A stretch of DNA of 64,000 nucleotides from Crossaster papposus (taxonomy: Eukaryota > Echinodermata > Asteroidea > Velatida > Solasteridae), in NCBI GenBank assembly GCA_037893245.1, contig JBAIAA010000311.1:248001-312000 (forward strand), in the 5' to 3' direction. The notes beneath the pieces are model-generated. The model worked only from the letters and a program-made list of their open reading frames with translations. It ran no database searches and was not told the DNA's origin. Both the position numbers and the translations under genes were made by a program. Of this stretch, positions 36,765 through 51,096 are shown piece after piece (the stretch's first letter is position 1; the number at the start of each line of letters is the position of its first letter).

Positions 36765-37352
36765 ATCAACAAACTTAATAGTCTGTTCTTTCTATGATCC
36801 TTCATCACAAAACCAGTCTGAAAGTCACCAAGTCACTGTATAGACAAAAGTTATCGAAATTCAGGAGCTAGAATAATGAATATTTTTCTTTTACAATCGG
36901 GTTATAATATAATTGTTTTTTTTTTTATAAAAGGGGTTTATTTGAGTAAACTTTAATCATAACCTTTAAACCCTAAACCCTGCTGAGTCCATCAATTTCT
37001 ATATGGGTATTTCCATAAATAAGGAACACAGTCTGTGACATGTGTATTTTGATCCTAAAATCAGTAAAACAACTTTAAGGATAAGCGGTTGATGGCTGCT
37101 GAGAAGATCAATCTTAAAAAGCCACCAACCCCCACGGCCAAGGCAGGGCAGGGTAAGAACGAACCGTCGTTAATTATTCCCCGCCGCAAGCCGCTGAAGT
37201 CTAACCGTAATACCTTTGGCGTCTGCACCGACAATATTTCCAGTGCGCACACTGCGCAGACTCGGTCTTTAGCTGGGCAACAATGACACCAATCCGGCCA
37301 TGGTTATTGATCAAAACTGTTATGGTTTCCGTGATTTGTAATTTGTGCACAG

Positions 37353-38463
37353 GATGGCCTTTACTTGTGCGTCAAACTCAGGACGCACGCCAACCCCGCT
37401 CCCCTCTTTACCTTGTCTGCTGCGGACGGCGACCAGTCTGCCTTGATTGGCTGTAAAAGTGTTGATTGCATCGGTAAGTACCACCTTCTGATTTGAAAGT
37501 GGTGTGTTGAAAAAAGGCACACCTGGATTTTTCTAGGCGTGTCAATTTTCAAGGTGTGTAATTCTGTGGTCTCACCTGAGACTAAACAATACTTGTAATT
37601 TTTGTTATAATATTATATTTTTGGGTTAGCTTACAATAAAGCCATTTTCTCTTTAACTTTTTTTCACAAATTATGTAGTATAATTATGCCGTAAATGTAT
37701 GCCAAGGTGTGCGGTACAGTGGGATTCAGGCATGCGATTATTAGCACTTCTCAGGAAGTTTTTGGCGTGCGATGGTGTGAGGGTGCGATCGCACGCCTCA
37801 AATCAGAAGGACTGCCGTTCAGGTTGGGTACTCGGACTCTGTGTACCCATCCCCCTCAACGTTGAAAATGACAAATAGCACCAAATGTTGAAGGATGCTT
37901 CAGTGCTATAGATCTTTGACATGGTCGCCATCTCAAGGTGCATTGTGTTTGTCCGACAGGCATGAGTATAAAGCATCCAAGTGCATTCCTTGTTTAAGAA
38001 TTAAAACAAGTGGCAAGTCTGCTATTAAAAATGGCCAATTACTGCAAAGACAGAAGTATTGTGTTTCTCTCAATTGTTTCTCTTAATTAATTCTCTTCCA
38101 ACTCTCTCTTTCATATACGGTTGAGAGGCCTGAGAGGCCATTTGTGCATGGATCCCATAATTTAAAATCAATTTTATTTTCCTGTCAGGTGTCCAAATTG
38201 AGGAGACTTCTCTGTCAATCAACAATGGCGCACTAGTTGAGAGGCAATCCTCCCACATAGTAGATTTCGGATTTACCTCAACACCCTCATCAGTATCCGC
38301 ACCAGTTTTTGGCACAGGGCTTTGGAAGATGAATGTTTTTGCCAATCGTCGCATGAACAGATCCCACTGCCGTCGATCCTACGAGTCGGAGGTGTTCTTG
38401 ACAGAAACTCAGATGAATGCCGAGGTTATCCCTAGTCGGCCAATAACATTCAGCGCTCTGACG
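37353..38463 (+). CDS. Two phase-compatible exons of an unrecognised gene, right copy
   Basis: Exons 37353-37473 and 38189-38463 match the left copy, with the same splice sites and frame. Both copies remain open, so neither is an obvious pseudogene in this segment. Confidence 0.5.
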
Positions 38464-38925
38464 GTAAGTGCTCTGGAAGCTGTATGAGTTTTAGCCCGGG
38501 GCAACATCATTTTCCAAAGGGTCGGTTCACACTTGACATGAAAGTGAGCAGCAGTTGTGATGTTTGCATATCTGTAAAAGTTTGAATGCATTTCAACTCC
38601 AAACAAAATAAAGTCAAACATTTGACATAATGCTTAAATAAGCGAATACAGATGTGGTTAGCCAATTTTAAACAAGTATGCTTAAAACCAGCCTATGGGT
38701 CTGGCCGTGTTTATTTTCCAAAGATTTTGTTCAACAATTTTACCTCGTGTTTTGAGGAACACCTCTCCAGCTATTTTAATGGCATGAGTGTACCTAGACA
38801 TTAGAAAGGCATCAACAAAACAAGTCTCCAAAAAAGGTGAAAAGGCACTGCGAAAGGACTTGTAGTATTTTGTAGTATTGGAGCAAATTAACGGTTTGTC
38901 CCTAAATAAGAAAGGTATGTTTTAA

Positions 38926-39120
38926 CCAGTTAGCGCCGGATGACGTATATAAACGAAAAGTTTTCCCCAAATTTAAAACGGATGACGCATAAACATGCCA
39001 AGTTCGGGAATGTCTGTCAGCAGCGAGCAAAGCCAAAAATGCTTGGGTGTGCTTCCCGGCACTATCGGCCTGAACACGCTTCGGATCGAGTTTCGTTAAA
39101 AATAATCCCGACGCGAACTG
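38926..39120. mobile_element. TTAA-type MITE, family A, in right duplication copy
   Basis: Identical insertion to 9764-9958, carried along by the duplication. Confidence 0.8.
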
Positions 39121-39639
39121 GTTAGAGCATAGCAGGGTAAGGACCCGGTAATCACTGTGTGATGACGTACCGGGCGGGCGGATGACCGCTGGTAATGGAC
39201 CTCACCTTCGGCGCAGTCCATTACCATTGGTCATGTATATGAAAAAATAAGGAAACAAAATTAATTTGGCTTTGTACAAAATATACAAGTGGATAAAGCA
39301 CCAAGTCAAAATACCTTGTTTTACACAACAATTTTGTTAACGGTAATGTGTATTCAATTCTCATACACTACATGTATATTGAATTTGTTTTTTTTCCTGG
39401 GACCAGACCCATTCGAATAGAACAGAATAAAAGTACATTTGCCAGATGCTGTATAAGTATTTATATTTTTCGTTCGGCAATTTGTCGATAAATTGTCTCC
39501 CCCCCCCCCAAAAAAAAAGAAACCGAGTCCCACAGTAAATGAATAGGTAAAGACGTTGATCTAGCTGGATTATGTACTGTTTCTCTAATACTCTGTGAAT
39601 TAATATTCCACAAAATATTGAACACCGTATAGATACCCT

Positions 39640-41502
39640 CTATTTGTCTTTTTTACGCTTAGGAAGTGGGGTGTCATCAATATGGTGAGAATTCTTTTCC
39701 CCACTGTTCTTAACGTTAGCCCGTTTGGAAGCTTTAATGGCTTCTCTAGACACATGAAATGCCATCATGTTGTGGCCAAACTGTTCTGCTGTGGGCTTAT
39801 CTGAACTCCCTCCCACTGACCGTTGCTTGGAAAAATACATTTCCAGTGGATCTTGATTAAATCGTTCGCTTAGAAGATAATCTACTTCTGGATTCTGCAG
39901 CAGTACCTTTGCCAACTCGATGAAGGAATGCACTAAAAACAAAAAAAAGCAATTATGAAATGTTTTAATTTAATTTACCGAGTCGCTTGGAATGTATCTT
40001 TGATGTGTGATTGTCAATAATCTGGTGCACATTCTTGAGGAAATACAACAGGCATTTGAAAAAATACAAAAATATAGTACATTGTACTCTCACCAGTTAT
40101 GCGAAGTCCCTCCAGTGTCTCCCTGCTGAGGCACATCTTCTGCTTGACATCTTTGTTTACATTCTCATGGCTTTGAGCTTCCTTCTCCCAGTCGTCTAAG
40201 AAACCGAGGAACTCGTCTTTAAGCCACTATTGAAATAACAACATAGAAGTCTTCAGTAAGCTGTGCAGTGTTGGGCAACATATTAAACGGACTTCTTAAT
40301 ATTTTGTGGTAAAACAATATTTAAAAGTCTTGCTGGTTTTCTTCATGCCATAGGCCTCAATAAATACATGTACATCAGGTACATGCAAATTTTCACACAC
40401 TTGTACAGTCGACTCTTGTTAATACAAACTCTGTTAATACAAATTCTGTTTATAGCAAACATAAAGCCTAGGTCCTGACAATAAGCAAAATAAATGGGAC
40501 GGGCATTCCGCTTAACAAAATTGGCTGACTCTGTATTAACAAGAGTCGACTGTATAGCTTTTTATCTAGAATTATGACCATAGTTTCACTCGCATAACGG
40601 GCCCAACAAAATAGGGTAGGTAGGTAGGTATTCTTTTTTTTTTTTTTTTCTCCCAGCAATGAAAATGATGTTTTCTAATTGTATAAGCCGATAGTGATAC
40701 ACGATAGCGTGTCCAGGTTCAATTTTTTCACAATCCACACACACAACAATGAGAAACGGTCAGAAATGGTTTCAAATGTATTAATAACTAGTTTTATATA
40801 GATTTTAATCATTAAATTTCGTCCCTTGAAAACAAAATTATCCAGGGTCGGCCGTATTTTTAGGTTCGGTCTGGTTACGCCAACATAACATTTTTTTTGT
40901 TTATGCCTTACTTTTAAGCTAAAATTAATATTTGAGCAAATTTACCTTGAAGCGCCAGTCGTCCACACTCTTGTAAGGAGCCAGGGCAGCCTTCTGCTTG
41001 TGGTGGGACTCATGCGGATTACTCACATTGAGGCAATCAAAGAACTGATCAAAGTTCGACACGAACAATTCTGTAGACTTGGTGTCATGCCGGCCTAAAG
41101 CACAAAGGGCGTTTGCAACTGTGCTGCTCAGTACCTACAGACATAACAAATGAATACAATTAATATGAACTTCACACTTATTTAAAACTTATTTAATTTA
41201 AACCTTATCTCATGGATTATCAATAAAGAAAGTAAAGCAGCCATAGAATTTGTTTAACAAAGACAATCGGAAATACAACTGCACAACTACATGTATATTA
41301 ATGTTGACTTTAAATTGTCTAATCTAAAAAGTACTTGTACATACTTGTGTGGCCATGTATACACGCATTCGCAGTGTTGGACTCAGGTGAAGGTGCTCGT
41401 AGGTTAGTTTATGCAGTTTCCGTAAGCCTGGGGACTGTTGAGTCCAACATCCCAGTCATAAAGTGCCAGTAGTTGAGGCCACTTAATATCTTGCTTCTTG
41501 TA
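39640..41502 (-). pseudogene. P-element-like transposase remnant, right copy
   Basis: Exons 41345-41502, 40946-41134, 40094-40226 and 39640-39932 are the counterpart of 10459-12321, with the same C-run frameshift (about 41429-41434) and the same missing N-terminal part. No difference in the coding parts was noticed between the copies. Confidence 0.85.
40406..40552. mobile_element. 147-bp pogo/mariner-type MITE with TA target, right copy
   Basis: Same insertion as 11225-11371 in the right duplication copy. Confidence 0.85.
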
Positions 41503-42660
41503 CTGTAAGAAGAATGAACCAAAATTGTTTTGAAAAAAATCACACACATCGCTGTTAAAGATCTGACAATTACCTTTGAAAATGTAATAAAGAAGAAGAC
41601 AAAAACAGAAATAAAAAAATCATAAATTTAGGCTGATTTAGTTTTTCCCCTTGTAAAATTTCTCATAATCTGCAGAAAAGTATGCAAACCAAAACATCGG
41701 AGGTGATTTTTCTTTCAACAAATAATATTTTTGTTTTAAGGCATTTTGGTTTCTCCGACGCCTATATTTTCAGATCTGATCGATTGAAAAATTTGTTTTA
41801 ATCCCTAAATTAAATTTAATACAGGTTTTGTCATTTTCTTTATACCATAGCATCTGATGAAGCACTACAATAGTAAATCTTCATTTCTTTTCAAAGACAT
41901 TTTGAATATAACTGAGAAAAAGCAAATGTTGAAAAAATTGTAAAAGACCAATGCATTACACCACAGAGTTGTGCCTTATATCAAATAAACGCTTATTTCC
42001 TGACCAACTGTAAAATTGAAAAAACAACATTTTAACACATCAGACTCATTTTTGCAGAGTGGGTCACATATGGGTTTCTACACTTCACCAAGCCAAATTT
42101 GTTCATTTGCTTCATTTTCCTGTAAACCCCCCCCCCCCCCCCGGCCCCCCTGTGCTTGGGCAGTTAACGAGAGGGCCAAGTTTGACATCAAAAAACTCGC
42201 CAAAGTTTTTAACGAGTTCAACCGGACTTTTGTTTTAGTACAGTTATTGCTGTGACAATTCACGTCCTCTCTGTAGGGTTGTAGGTCGCTTCCATGGTTT
42301 TAACGGAATGCAAACCACAAAATGAATATGACACAGACTGCAATTACTCCAGCCAAGATGAGAGAATCTCTCCTCTTCTTGAGATTTATTCTCTGCACGA
42401 GACTGTTGATAAGGGAGAAGCGATCTGGTTAGGTGGCAAGTCAAGGAATTGAAATCATGAAAAGAATGGCTCCTGAAACTTACACCTGTAATTTGGCAGG
42501 AAAATTAAATCTACTTTTTTTTTTTTTTTAAAGGTCACCCCCACCTCCCAAATGGTTTGTTCGCTTTCAAAAATGTTGATAATAATGGATAGCCCTTTTA
42601 GGCCAAATAAAAAAAACAAAACATGTTTAGCGTCGTGCCTTTTTTTTAAAGGAAGAAGGA

Positions 42661-42928
42661 AGGCCCTTTTTAGCTGTTTAGGTTTTTCACCGAAACAGCT
42701 TTTGTTTTCGTTCTGGTTAGCTGTTTCGGCACTTCAGCCGAAACAGCTATTGTATTCGTTCTGATTTTTTTTTTTAGCTGTTTCAGCACTTCAGCCGAAA
42801 CAGCTATTGTATTCGTTCTGATTTTGTTTTTAGCTGTTTCGGCACTTCAGCCGAAACAGCTATTGTATTCGTTCTGATTTTTTTTTTTTTTCTTTTTTTT
42901 GTGTGGCTTTTTCGCATTTTGCGAAAAA
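42661..42928. repeat. Tandem hairpin repeat (agctgtttcggc units), right copy
   Basis: Counterpart of 13468-13735; one unit has gccgaaacagct where the left copy has gccgaagcagct. Confidence 0.85.
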
Positions 42929-42992
42929 GCCTTTGTTTTTGTTCTGATTTTTTTCCTTTTTTTTTCTTCTTTTTCTTTTAGTAACCTAAACC

Positions 42993-44623
42993 CCATAGAC
43001 TTTGTGCACGTTTTTTTGCACAAGTACTTTTACCAGAAAACAAAGTCGTATTTCCATAAAACTTAACCCAGGTGAAGACCCTATAGTGAACTCGTGTCTC
43101 GCAGAAATACGTCATGGTGACGTCATCAGGGGTCACGTGACGTCATCTTAAAGGTGTAATTGATTTAATCTTTGAAATTCAATAACAAATCAACCCCAAA
43201 AGACCGAAACTAAATTTTTGTGGCAATAGATAGAATAATCCAGGATCTTAATTTTATCTCGTGTGCGTGAAATCACGTGACCCTTCCTTCCGGTCTAAAC
43301 CGGAAGTGCCTCATAATTTGAAAGTGAAAAATGATATGAACTTACTTTCAACGATGTTAGTGTCTGGCTACAATGTATTTTTCAAAAAAAATATTGGTGA
43401 CGTCATAACATGTTATAGCGCCCTCTAGCGGCAGTTTGAAAAATTGTTAAAATGAATAATCTGTTGATGTGTGAGGCGAAGTTTGCTGAAATCACTTTAT
43501 AACCGGTGTATTTAATCAGCTTCATGCTAGGAACAAGTTGACGGGAAGAAAAAATTATGACGTCACCAGACCGGAAGTTAGAATGAAAAGACTCGTTTTC
43601 CTTTGAAAATTCCTAAAAATTAAACCTGACAGATACAATCTTGATTTTTGCTCTAAAGGTTAATGTAAAAGTAGTTCTCGAACTTCCCTGTGTTTTGGGG
43701 CAAAAAACGAACTTGAACATACCCTGCGGCACCCTTGAAATGTAATCGTTTTGGCCTAGGTGCAAAAAGCATTGACCCCTTACGTGTGCATGCCACACGT
43801 ATAATATACATGTACGTATGTACACCGATAGTGCATTATGTATTGAGCGAATGTATCACCACTGACATCGTTGGTGCAAGCACATGTACGCTCACCCAAG
43901 AGGACACTAGCCGCCAACCTGTGAAACAGGATGACGTCATCAAATTGCCCATGGGGAAGGGCGCCGCGTACGACAGGTAGGTAAACATGCTTTCGGCTAC
44001 GCAGAATCCAACCCCGTAGACTTTGTAAACGTTGCTTGCACAATTCAAAGCACTTTTAACGGAAAAACAAAGTCGTATTCCCATAAACTTGACCCAGGTG
44101 AAGACCCAATAGTGAACTGGTGTCTCGCAGACAGACGTCATGATGACGTCATCAGGAGTCACGTGACGTCATCTTAAAGGTTCAATTGATTTAATCTTTG
44201 AAAATCAATAAAACATCAACCGCAATTGACCGAAACTTGAATTTTGTGGCAATTAATAGAATAATCCAGGATCTTCATTTTATCTCGTGTGCGTGAAATC
44301 ACGTGACCCTTCCTTCCGGTCAAAACCGGAAGTGCCTTATAATTTGAAAGTGAAAAATGATAATATGAACTTACTTTTAACGATGTTATTGTCTTGCTAG
44401 AATAAACTATTCAAAAAAATTCCGGCGACGTCATAACATGTTATAGCGCCCTCTAGCGGCAGGTTGAAAATGGTTAAAATGATTAATCTGTTGATGTGTG
44501 TTGCGAAGTTTGCTGAAATAACTTTATAACTGGTGTATATAATCAGCTTCATGCTTAGACCATATTGGGAAGGAGAAATATTTATGACGTCACCAAACCG
44601 GAAGTTACAATAAAAAATCCTTT
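42993..44623. repeat. Two ~0.6 kb diverged direct repeats rich in TGACGTCA, right copy
   Basis: Counterpart of 13800-15430 at offset 29193, with the same eight TGACGTCA sites. Confidence 0.85.
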
Positions 44624-47304
44624 AAACTGTAAAAAGTCGCTTAAAAATCAACCGCTATATAGCGCAAGATAATGCCCAAATGTTAAAAAAGCGATAACTA
44701 GAGGCCAGTAACTCGGTCTAGAAGTTGGGCATTTTAGGGTTAAACTTTTGAAATGTCATGGGCAGTGAGAGTTAACAACCATACTTGTTTCAGAAAATCA
44801 CTATCACTATCAGCTTCGGACCTGTGTTATAATCATTTATTGACTATCGTATGGTAAATATGCACAAAATCGACATGAAAATGGGTGCGAAATCACCGAC
44901 TAAATTGTGCAACTTGGAAACCCAATTTGCAACTTTTGGTTAATACACAAGATCTGCCTCATTTTTAGGATGACTCGTATCATCACAAATAAATGAAATG
45001 GCAACAGATGACAACAATATTTGTCTCTTTTTTCAGTGTCATCAAATAAAATAACCTGCTGATTACATTTAATTTTCATGACAGCATATTGTACAAATAA
45101 GCTTTTACGGGCATTTAAGTTACATTGATTATTAAAACTCTTTGTTACTAAACATCGACCAACAGGAATATCCAATAATAACACAGTGAAGGAAGATGTT
45201 GCTAACAGGGGCGTAGCGAGGATCTTTTCTGGGGGGTGTGGAAGTAAATTTGCCGACTCTGAGCCGAGCGAAAGCAAACTTGCCATTCACATCGTGGGTT
45301 CAGCGTCCGCTTAATGGCCCCCCACAAATTGGGATTCTAGATGCTCTTTGGTGCAATGTGAGGCATTTCCTATCTACTTTTCTCTAACTTTTTGAACCAA
45401 ATTTGCTAAAATAATTCTTTGCATTTTTGTTTGCATTATTTTTTTGTATGAGCGTAACTCATAATGGGAGCGGGGGATGACTGGCATGCATGATCATTAG
45501 GTGGTCAACATCAAGACATCATCGCCTATTTAACATTTCTCTGCAAAACCGCCTACTTTTATCAATTCACTGTAGTGTACACATTGTAAGTTAGGAATTT
45601 AGATTTATAATTCTGTGGAAACTTGAACCGAGGTAAGGACATTAAGATTTACTGTTCTGTGGTAACTTCGAACCCTCAGTGACCTGCCTAATGGTCACTA
45701 AGGCCGCGTCCGAATCTCTTGTTTAAGGCTATTGTCTGGTTGTTCACCCATTACAACTACGCGTGAGCAGGCTGACAATAGACGTAGCCGTAGCTCTCTG
45801 GAAGCCCGTTTTGGACACGGCCTAAGTCTCAGTCTCACAATAACTGGGGGTCAAATGGGGGTCAAATGGGGTCAATGTACACGTGACGATAGACGATGAA
45901 TAAAGATAATTATAAAGATAATTAATGCTAGATAATTACCGAGGGGGTTTTCTGTGTTATTTTCCTTAGTCGGCATTTGAAGCCTTGGTCGGCAAATGGC
46001 CAATTTTGTCGACTGAGCTTTTGTGGTCACATTGTCGACTAAGGCTGAAAATGCCGACTGAGAAAAAGTGTGAACCCCCCCTCCCACCCCCCTATTTATA
46101 CATACTTAGCAGCACCCCTATAGAGCGCATATTTTAACCTATAAGGTTCAAGGGGTGCAAATTTACACCTTCGAGTTCGAGGGTGCAATGCAAAAACAAA
46201 AAATCATGCTATATAATATTCTTCTGACGATTTTCAAGGCATCTCAAGAAAAAAACCCAACGAATTAATAGAAAATGACCCGAATAATTGGACCCCCGCA
46301 CATGTTCGCCTCGTGGGCCTCATTTCCATTAGGGTGAAAAGGTATATTGGGCTGGAGGACTTTTATTAACCCTTTCACTCCCAGCCACTATGCAAGAGAT
46401 TACCCTTGTTTACCACAGCAATTAGGAGCTCAGTGTGACTCTAGCCCCATTGTTTTTTTCAACCCAGTCTCCTTCTTATTTTGTGTACCTATCACAATTG
46501 ACCAATTGTGTGTATATCACATTTTAACGTACTGCCCTCTCGCGCTTGTATTGGCAAAGAGGTCAACATAACCGGAAATAGCGCTGCTCCATGTACCGCA
46601 TGCACGCGCATATGCTTGCATGATCCATATCGTGAACGGACGTCGGTGATTAAAATTTTGTTCAAAAGTGACATTGTGGCACTGACTGAACAGTAATCAC
46701 CTCAGTGCCGGTGGTGGTAAGATGTAGAAATAATGAATAACGTTACCATGGTTACTTTCGAAATTCGAGTCAACTCGGCCTAAGTAAAAAAAACTTCCTA
46801 TTATTTCTTCATTGCCAGGTCATAATGTAGACCAAAATAATTAATTAGGGCGTTTTCACTCCTTTTTCGAATTTTGGAGTTCCCTAGAAATATAAGTAGA
46901 AATCCTCTTTTTCAAATTTGCTTGTTGTAAAAGTCGTACAGTTGTTTTCCTAGTTTCTGATTGTTCCTAGTTCCGGATCGCTTAAAAAAAAAATGTACCT
47001 CTAGTCTTTTTATAGTCTTGGCTTGATCTCAGTCCAATACTATTTTTTTCAGATAAAGTTCATTTTGAAACGAAACATGCAAGCTTAATTCTTGATACAC
47101 AAATAACTTTTCAAAAAAATATCCAAAAAGGAATTTTGGCTTGATTTTGTACTTGTACTTTGACATGTTATAGCAGAAAAACCACACACAAATATTCTGC
47201 GACATGTCACTCACAAAGTTTGATTTTGATTACGCCTTTTTGTAATCTACAGTTGTATTAACTCGTGCATCGATTATTTGTTGAGTAAAAATGATCCGCA
47301 ACTA

Positions 47305-47946
47305 GGAATATATGCAATCAGACGTATGAAGCTCAATTCCGTGTTTACAACCATGCACGTTTCAATGGGATATAACTGGTTCCCGACACAGACAGGGGAA
47401 ACTCAATACGCGCGGAACGTATGGAGACCAACGACAGTTGACAGCCATAATTCACCAAAAAATATGGATACAGTCCCTAGTTAATTGTATACAGTCCCTA
47501 GTTTTTCGTATACACGACTTTTCTACCCTAGTATAAGACCCTATCTAGATGAGATTATTTAGGTGCATAATTAACCAATAATTTTGGTTAATAGAAAAGG
47601 GTATAAAAGTCGTGAAGCCGAAAAACTAGGGACTTAAACTAGGCTGTATCCATTTATTTTGAATTATGGCGGTCAACCATATAAAGCTTCACACGTATGA
47701 AGCTACAACCACAAATATATTCCTCCATGATTCAACCATATAAAAGCTTCACACGTATGAAGCTACAACCACAACCATATTGAACCATATAAAAGCTTCA
47801 CACGTATGAAGCTACAACCACAAACATATTGAACCATATAAAAGCTTCACACGTATGAAGCTACAACCACCGAAATTGAGCTCCCATTGAAACGTGCATG
47901 GTTGTAAACACGGAATTGAGCTTCATACGTCTGATTGCATATATCT
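47305..47946. repeat. Nested foldback: 65-bp perfect arms enclosing a second foldback
   Basis: Arms 47305-47371 and 47881-47946 are inverted copies (tgcaatcagacgtatgaagc inverted later). Inside lies a second inverted pair at 47428-47512 and about 47608-47688, related to 26370-26620, and then four tandem ~48-bp units (catataaaagcttcacacgt) at 47686-47875. Confidence 0.85.
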
Positions 47947-48224
47947 CAGGAAAAGTGATGTCGGTAGTTTTGACGTGGTATTTTCAAAATAAGAAGAGCA
48001 TAAATATCGAAACCAAAACTGTAGTTTCTCCATCAGTCTCAAGGTGAACAACTAAACCTATTTCATTTGAATTTTGAGGATTAGACTTGTCGAAAACAGG
48101 ATGAATATTTGTTTGCGATCCGGAACTAGGAAAACGAATGTACTAGCGTATATAAACCACTCGCCGAATTTTTAAAAAAAATTGCTAAATCTCGTAACTG
48201 TTGCCAAAACACGACAATACTTAA

Positions 48225-48458
48225 CCAGTTCGCGCCGGGATTATTTTAACATCGCCGAGCCGACGGGCGGGATTATTTTTAACGAAACTCGATCCGAAGC
48301 GTGTTCAGGCCTATAGTGCTGGGTAGCACACCCACGCATTTCCGGCCTTGCGCGCTGCTGACATACATTTCCGAACTTGAACTTGGCGTATATATTCGTC
48401 ATCCGTTTTGAATTTGGGGAAATTTTTGCGTTTATATTCGTCATCCGGCGCGAACTGG
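48225..48458. mobile_element. TTAA-type MITE, family A, 234 bp
   Basis: Intact TTAA at 48221-48224 and 48459-48462; perfect 14-bp termini CCAGTTCGCGCCGG and CCGGCGCGAACTGG. Opposite orientation to the 23357 copy. Followed at 48463-48610 by a truncated, diverged relative. Confidence 0.9.
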
Positions 48459-49747
48459 TTAAACAGTTTGCACCGGTATTATTGTAACTTTCAACGAGCC
48501 GAGCGCGGGATTATTTTTAACGAAACTTGAGGCAGGTTAAGGCCAATGGTATCAGAAAGCACACCTAGGCATTCCTGGCCTTCCTGGCCTTCCTGGCCCC
48601 CCTTGACAGAAATTCTCTCTATCCAGCACGAATGTTACTTGTTAGCCGCCATTTTTTCTTCTAGTACTAGCCGCGGCTTGATATTACGCACGAGATGTGG
48701 CTGCAGCCGCTGCCGTAGACTTTTGCCTAATTTTCAGCCGCAGCCATGTATTTCTGACACAGCCTAGGTCATCTCCGCCTGTGGAGGCAGCCATGGCTGC
48801 CAACGTTCGTGCTTGATAGTAATTAATTAAAGCAAGGCATACGGAACAGTGTTTACATTTTTGTAAGTGTTTACAAGTAGTTGGACGCCAACAATGCATC
48901 GGTGTAGCAGCCACCGCAGCATCGGTGTAGCAGCCACCGCAGCGCCCAGATATGCTATTTTGGCAACGCAAACAATCATTTGTCTTTATGGTCGAGTTGA
49001 TGGAACTTGTGGCCGGGATTGACTTGTATGCATTATTGGATTGGATGACAAACATTGCTCGTGAATTTACGCACAAGTCTATGGCGCTGCACGGGAGTAC
49101 GTGGCTTTTTTCCATGTTTTTTCTTAAATACCTGATGAAGTTTAGCAGTAATGTTTCCACAGAAGTTTCTTTTAGGTACCATTAGAATAATCCCTAGCTT
49201 TGACTAGATGACAAAACCTGTCGATCAGCAGTGTGCATGTACATGTACATGTACATGTAGATTGCAGGTAGAAAATGTCAGGCAACTCATGTTGGGACAA
49301 CTTAACTTTGGACAACTTGACCTTCAAGAGTGCGGCATTCTCGACGGCGGTGGGCGCCGTGCCACTTTCCAACGTAGTACCAGTGTGTAGCCATGACGCC
49401 GATGCGGCAGCGATGCGGCATGCTGGGGTTTATTGCGAGGCGCACTATGCATACATGTACATCCACAGATAGAGTTGTCCCAAGTTAAAATGTCCCATCG
49501 GACGAGTTGTTCTGAGTCAAGTTATCACTTAAAATAACCCAATAAAATAAATATGATATTGTTTAGGGGGTGCGGTTTACCAGCAGCCAATTTCATAGCA
49601 TTGCTTGATGTTTAGCGTAAAAATTGTGCTAACTATAGCAGAAAAATAAACCTTGAGCACTATTTCAAGGCATTTTGTGCTAATGTTAGCGCCATGAAGA
49701 TATATATTGTTAGGTCACTGATTTGAGTTTTTTTTCCAATAAGTTAA

Positions 49748-50126
49748 AGGTAGTATACACCATTGGTAATTGCTTGAATTATCATGAATGGGTAGATTTG
49801 GGGGGTTGTATTTCATAGTAAATATCGTTTAACTGACTTTTCCGAAGTTTTACAATCATGGATGCCGAGAAAAGCACGAAAAACAGCGTTTGTTTTCAAC
49901 CGGGGTCGAGCAGTTATTCTTATGTTATCTTTGTTTTTTCGCTCTCGCCGTCCGGCGAGAGCGAATTTTTCTTTATAAAATTCATTTTTTTGGAATAATT
50001 ACAGGATATCCAGCGCAATCCTTTTGCGGAATGCCGAAAATCATTATTTACTTTCAATTGAGTAAGGTATTTCTTAATAATTAAGTAGTAAATATTTTCG
50101 ATTTCTGCAAATGGTGTATACTACCT
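49748..50126. mobile_element. TTAA-flanked MITE, family B copy 2
   Basis: TTAA at 49744-49747 and 50127-50130; ends AGGTAGTATACACCATTGGT and atggtgtatactacct. The centre holds a strong hairpin at about 49938-49961, CGCTCTCGCCG facing CGGCGAGAGCG. It has a hairpin insert absent from copy 1. Confidence 0.85.
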
Positions 50127-50145
50127 TTAAGCTTGCCGTGCTTAA

Positions 50146-50523
50146 AGGTAGTATACACCATTGGTCATTGCTTGAATTATCATGAATGAGTAGATTTGGG
50201 GGGTTGTATTTATAGTAAATATCGTTTAACTGAGCTGTCCGAAGTTTTAGATTCATGGATGCCTAGAAAAGCACGAAAAACAGCGGTTTTTTTCAACCGG
50301 CATCGAGCAGTTATTCTTATGTTATCTTTGTTTTTTCGCGCTCGCCGTCCGGCGATCGCAAATTTTTCATTATACAATTTTATTTTTCGGAAGAATTACA
50401 GGATATCTAGCGCAATCATTTTGCTGGATGCCCAGAATCAACATTTACTTTCAGATGAGTAAGATATTTCTTAATAATTCGGTAGTAAATATTTTCGATA
50501 TCTGCAAATGGTGTATCCTACCT
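50146..50523. mobile_element. TTAA-flanked MITE, family B copy 3
   Basis: TTAA at 50142-50145 and 50524-50527. Same orientation as copy 2 and separated from it by 15 bp (gcttgccgtgc). The central hairpin is decayed (cgcgctcgcc / ggcgatcgca). Confidence 0.85.
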
Positions 50524-51096
50524 TTAAGTTTGCCTTTTGCCGTGCTTAAGTTTGCCTTCGCCCTGCTCACTGCTTATGGTCTGCATGAAATTGAAGAAGG
50601 CTTAGTTAGCAGAAAAGTGTTTAGCAGGGCTGTGAAATTGGCATTAGGTTATTTCGTTTTACTTTTCCTAAATACATTGTTAACATTTTGTAAATTGAAA
50701 TGAAAAATCTTATTTTTCAAAAAGTGTTTATCTACCAATCTGTAAAAAAAAAATTGTCAAAAAAATTATTTCAAGAAAACTACTTGCTTTACACACTAAA
50801 GCTCCTGTTCGATGTGCCCGGAAGTTAGATTTCTTGTAAAGTCTCGTACCAGGTCACCTTTCTTGAGGTCAACTTATACGCCCTATTTTTCACAAATTCT
50901 ACCTTTAGGCACTTGACAACTAAGTATTTGCAAACGATCATCACTCGTAGAAATAGGGAAATTGCTATAGCAATTGATAGTGAGTGAAAATAATTGCTTG
51001 GTGAGAATTGCTCGCCTCAAACAGAAAGGCCTGTTAATCTTAAGAATTTTTTTCTCTGTACTAATTGTTATTTTGTTTTCATTCTTTTTTGGACAG

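Larger units (their letters stand above)
36060..46993. repeat. Right copy of the ~10.9 kb direct segmental duplication
   Basis: Near-identical to 6882-17808, same orientation. It differs by a 20-bp segment present at about 39163-39184 and absent on the left, a longer C-run at about 42127, a missing inverted 24-mer near 36257, and an 8-bp loss near 46918. It ends where foldback DNA begins (46994 onward). Confidence 0.97.

Noticed and set aside
48684-49160. 158-codon minus-strand frame
   Set aside because: Includes a 24-bp tandem doublet and low-complexity alanine-rich stretch; no family match.
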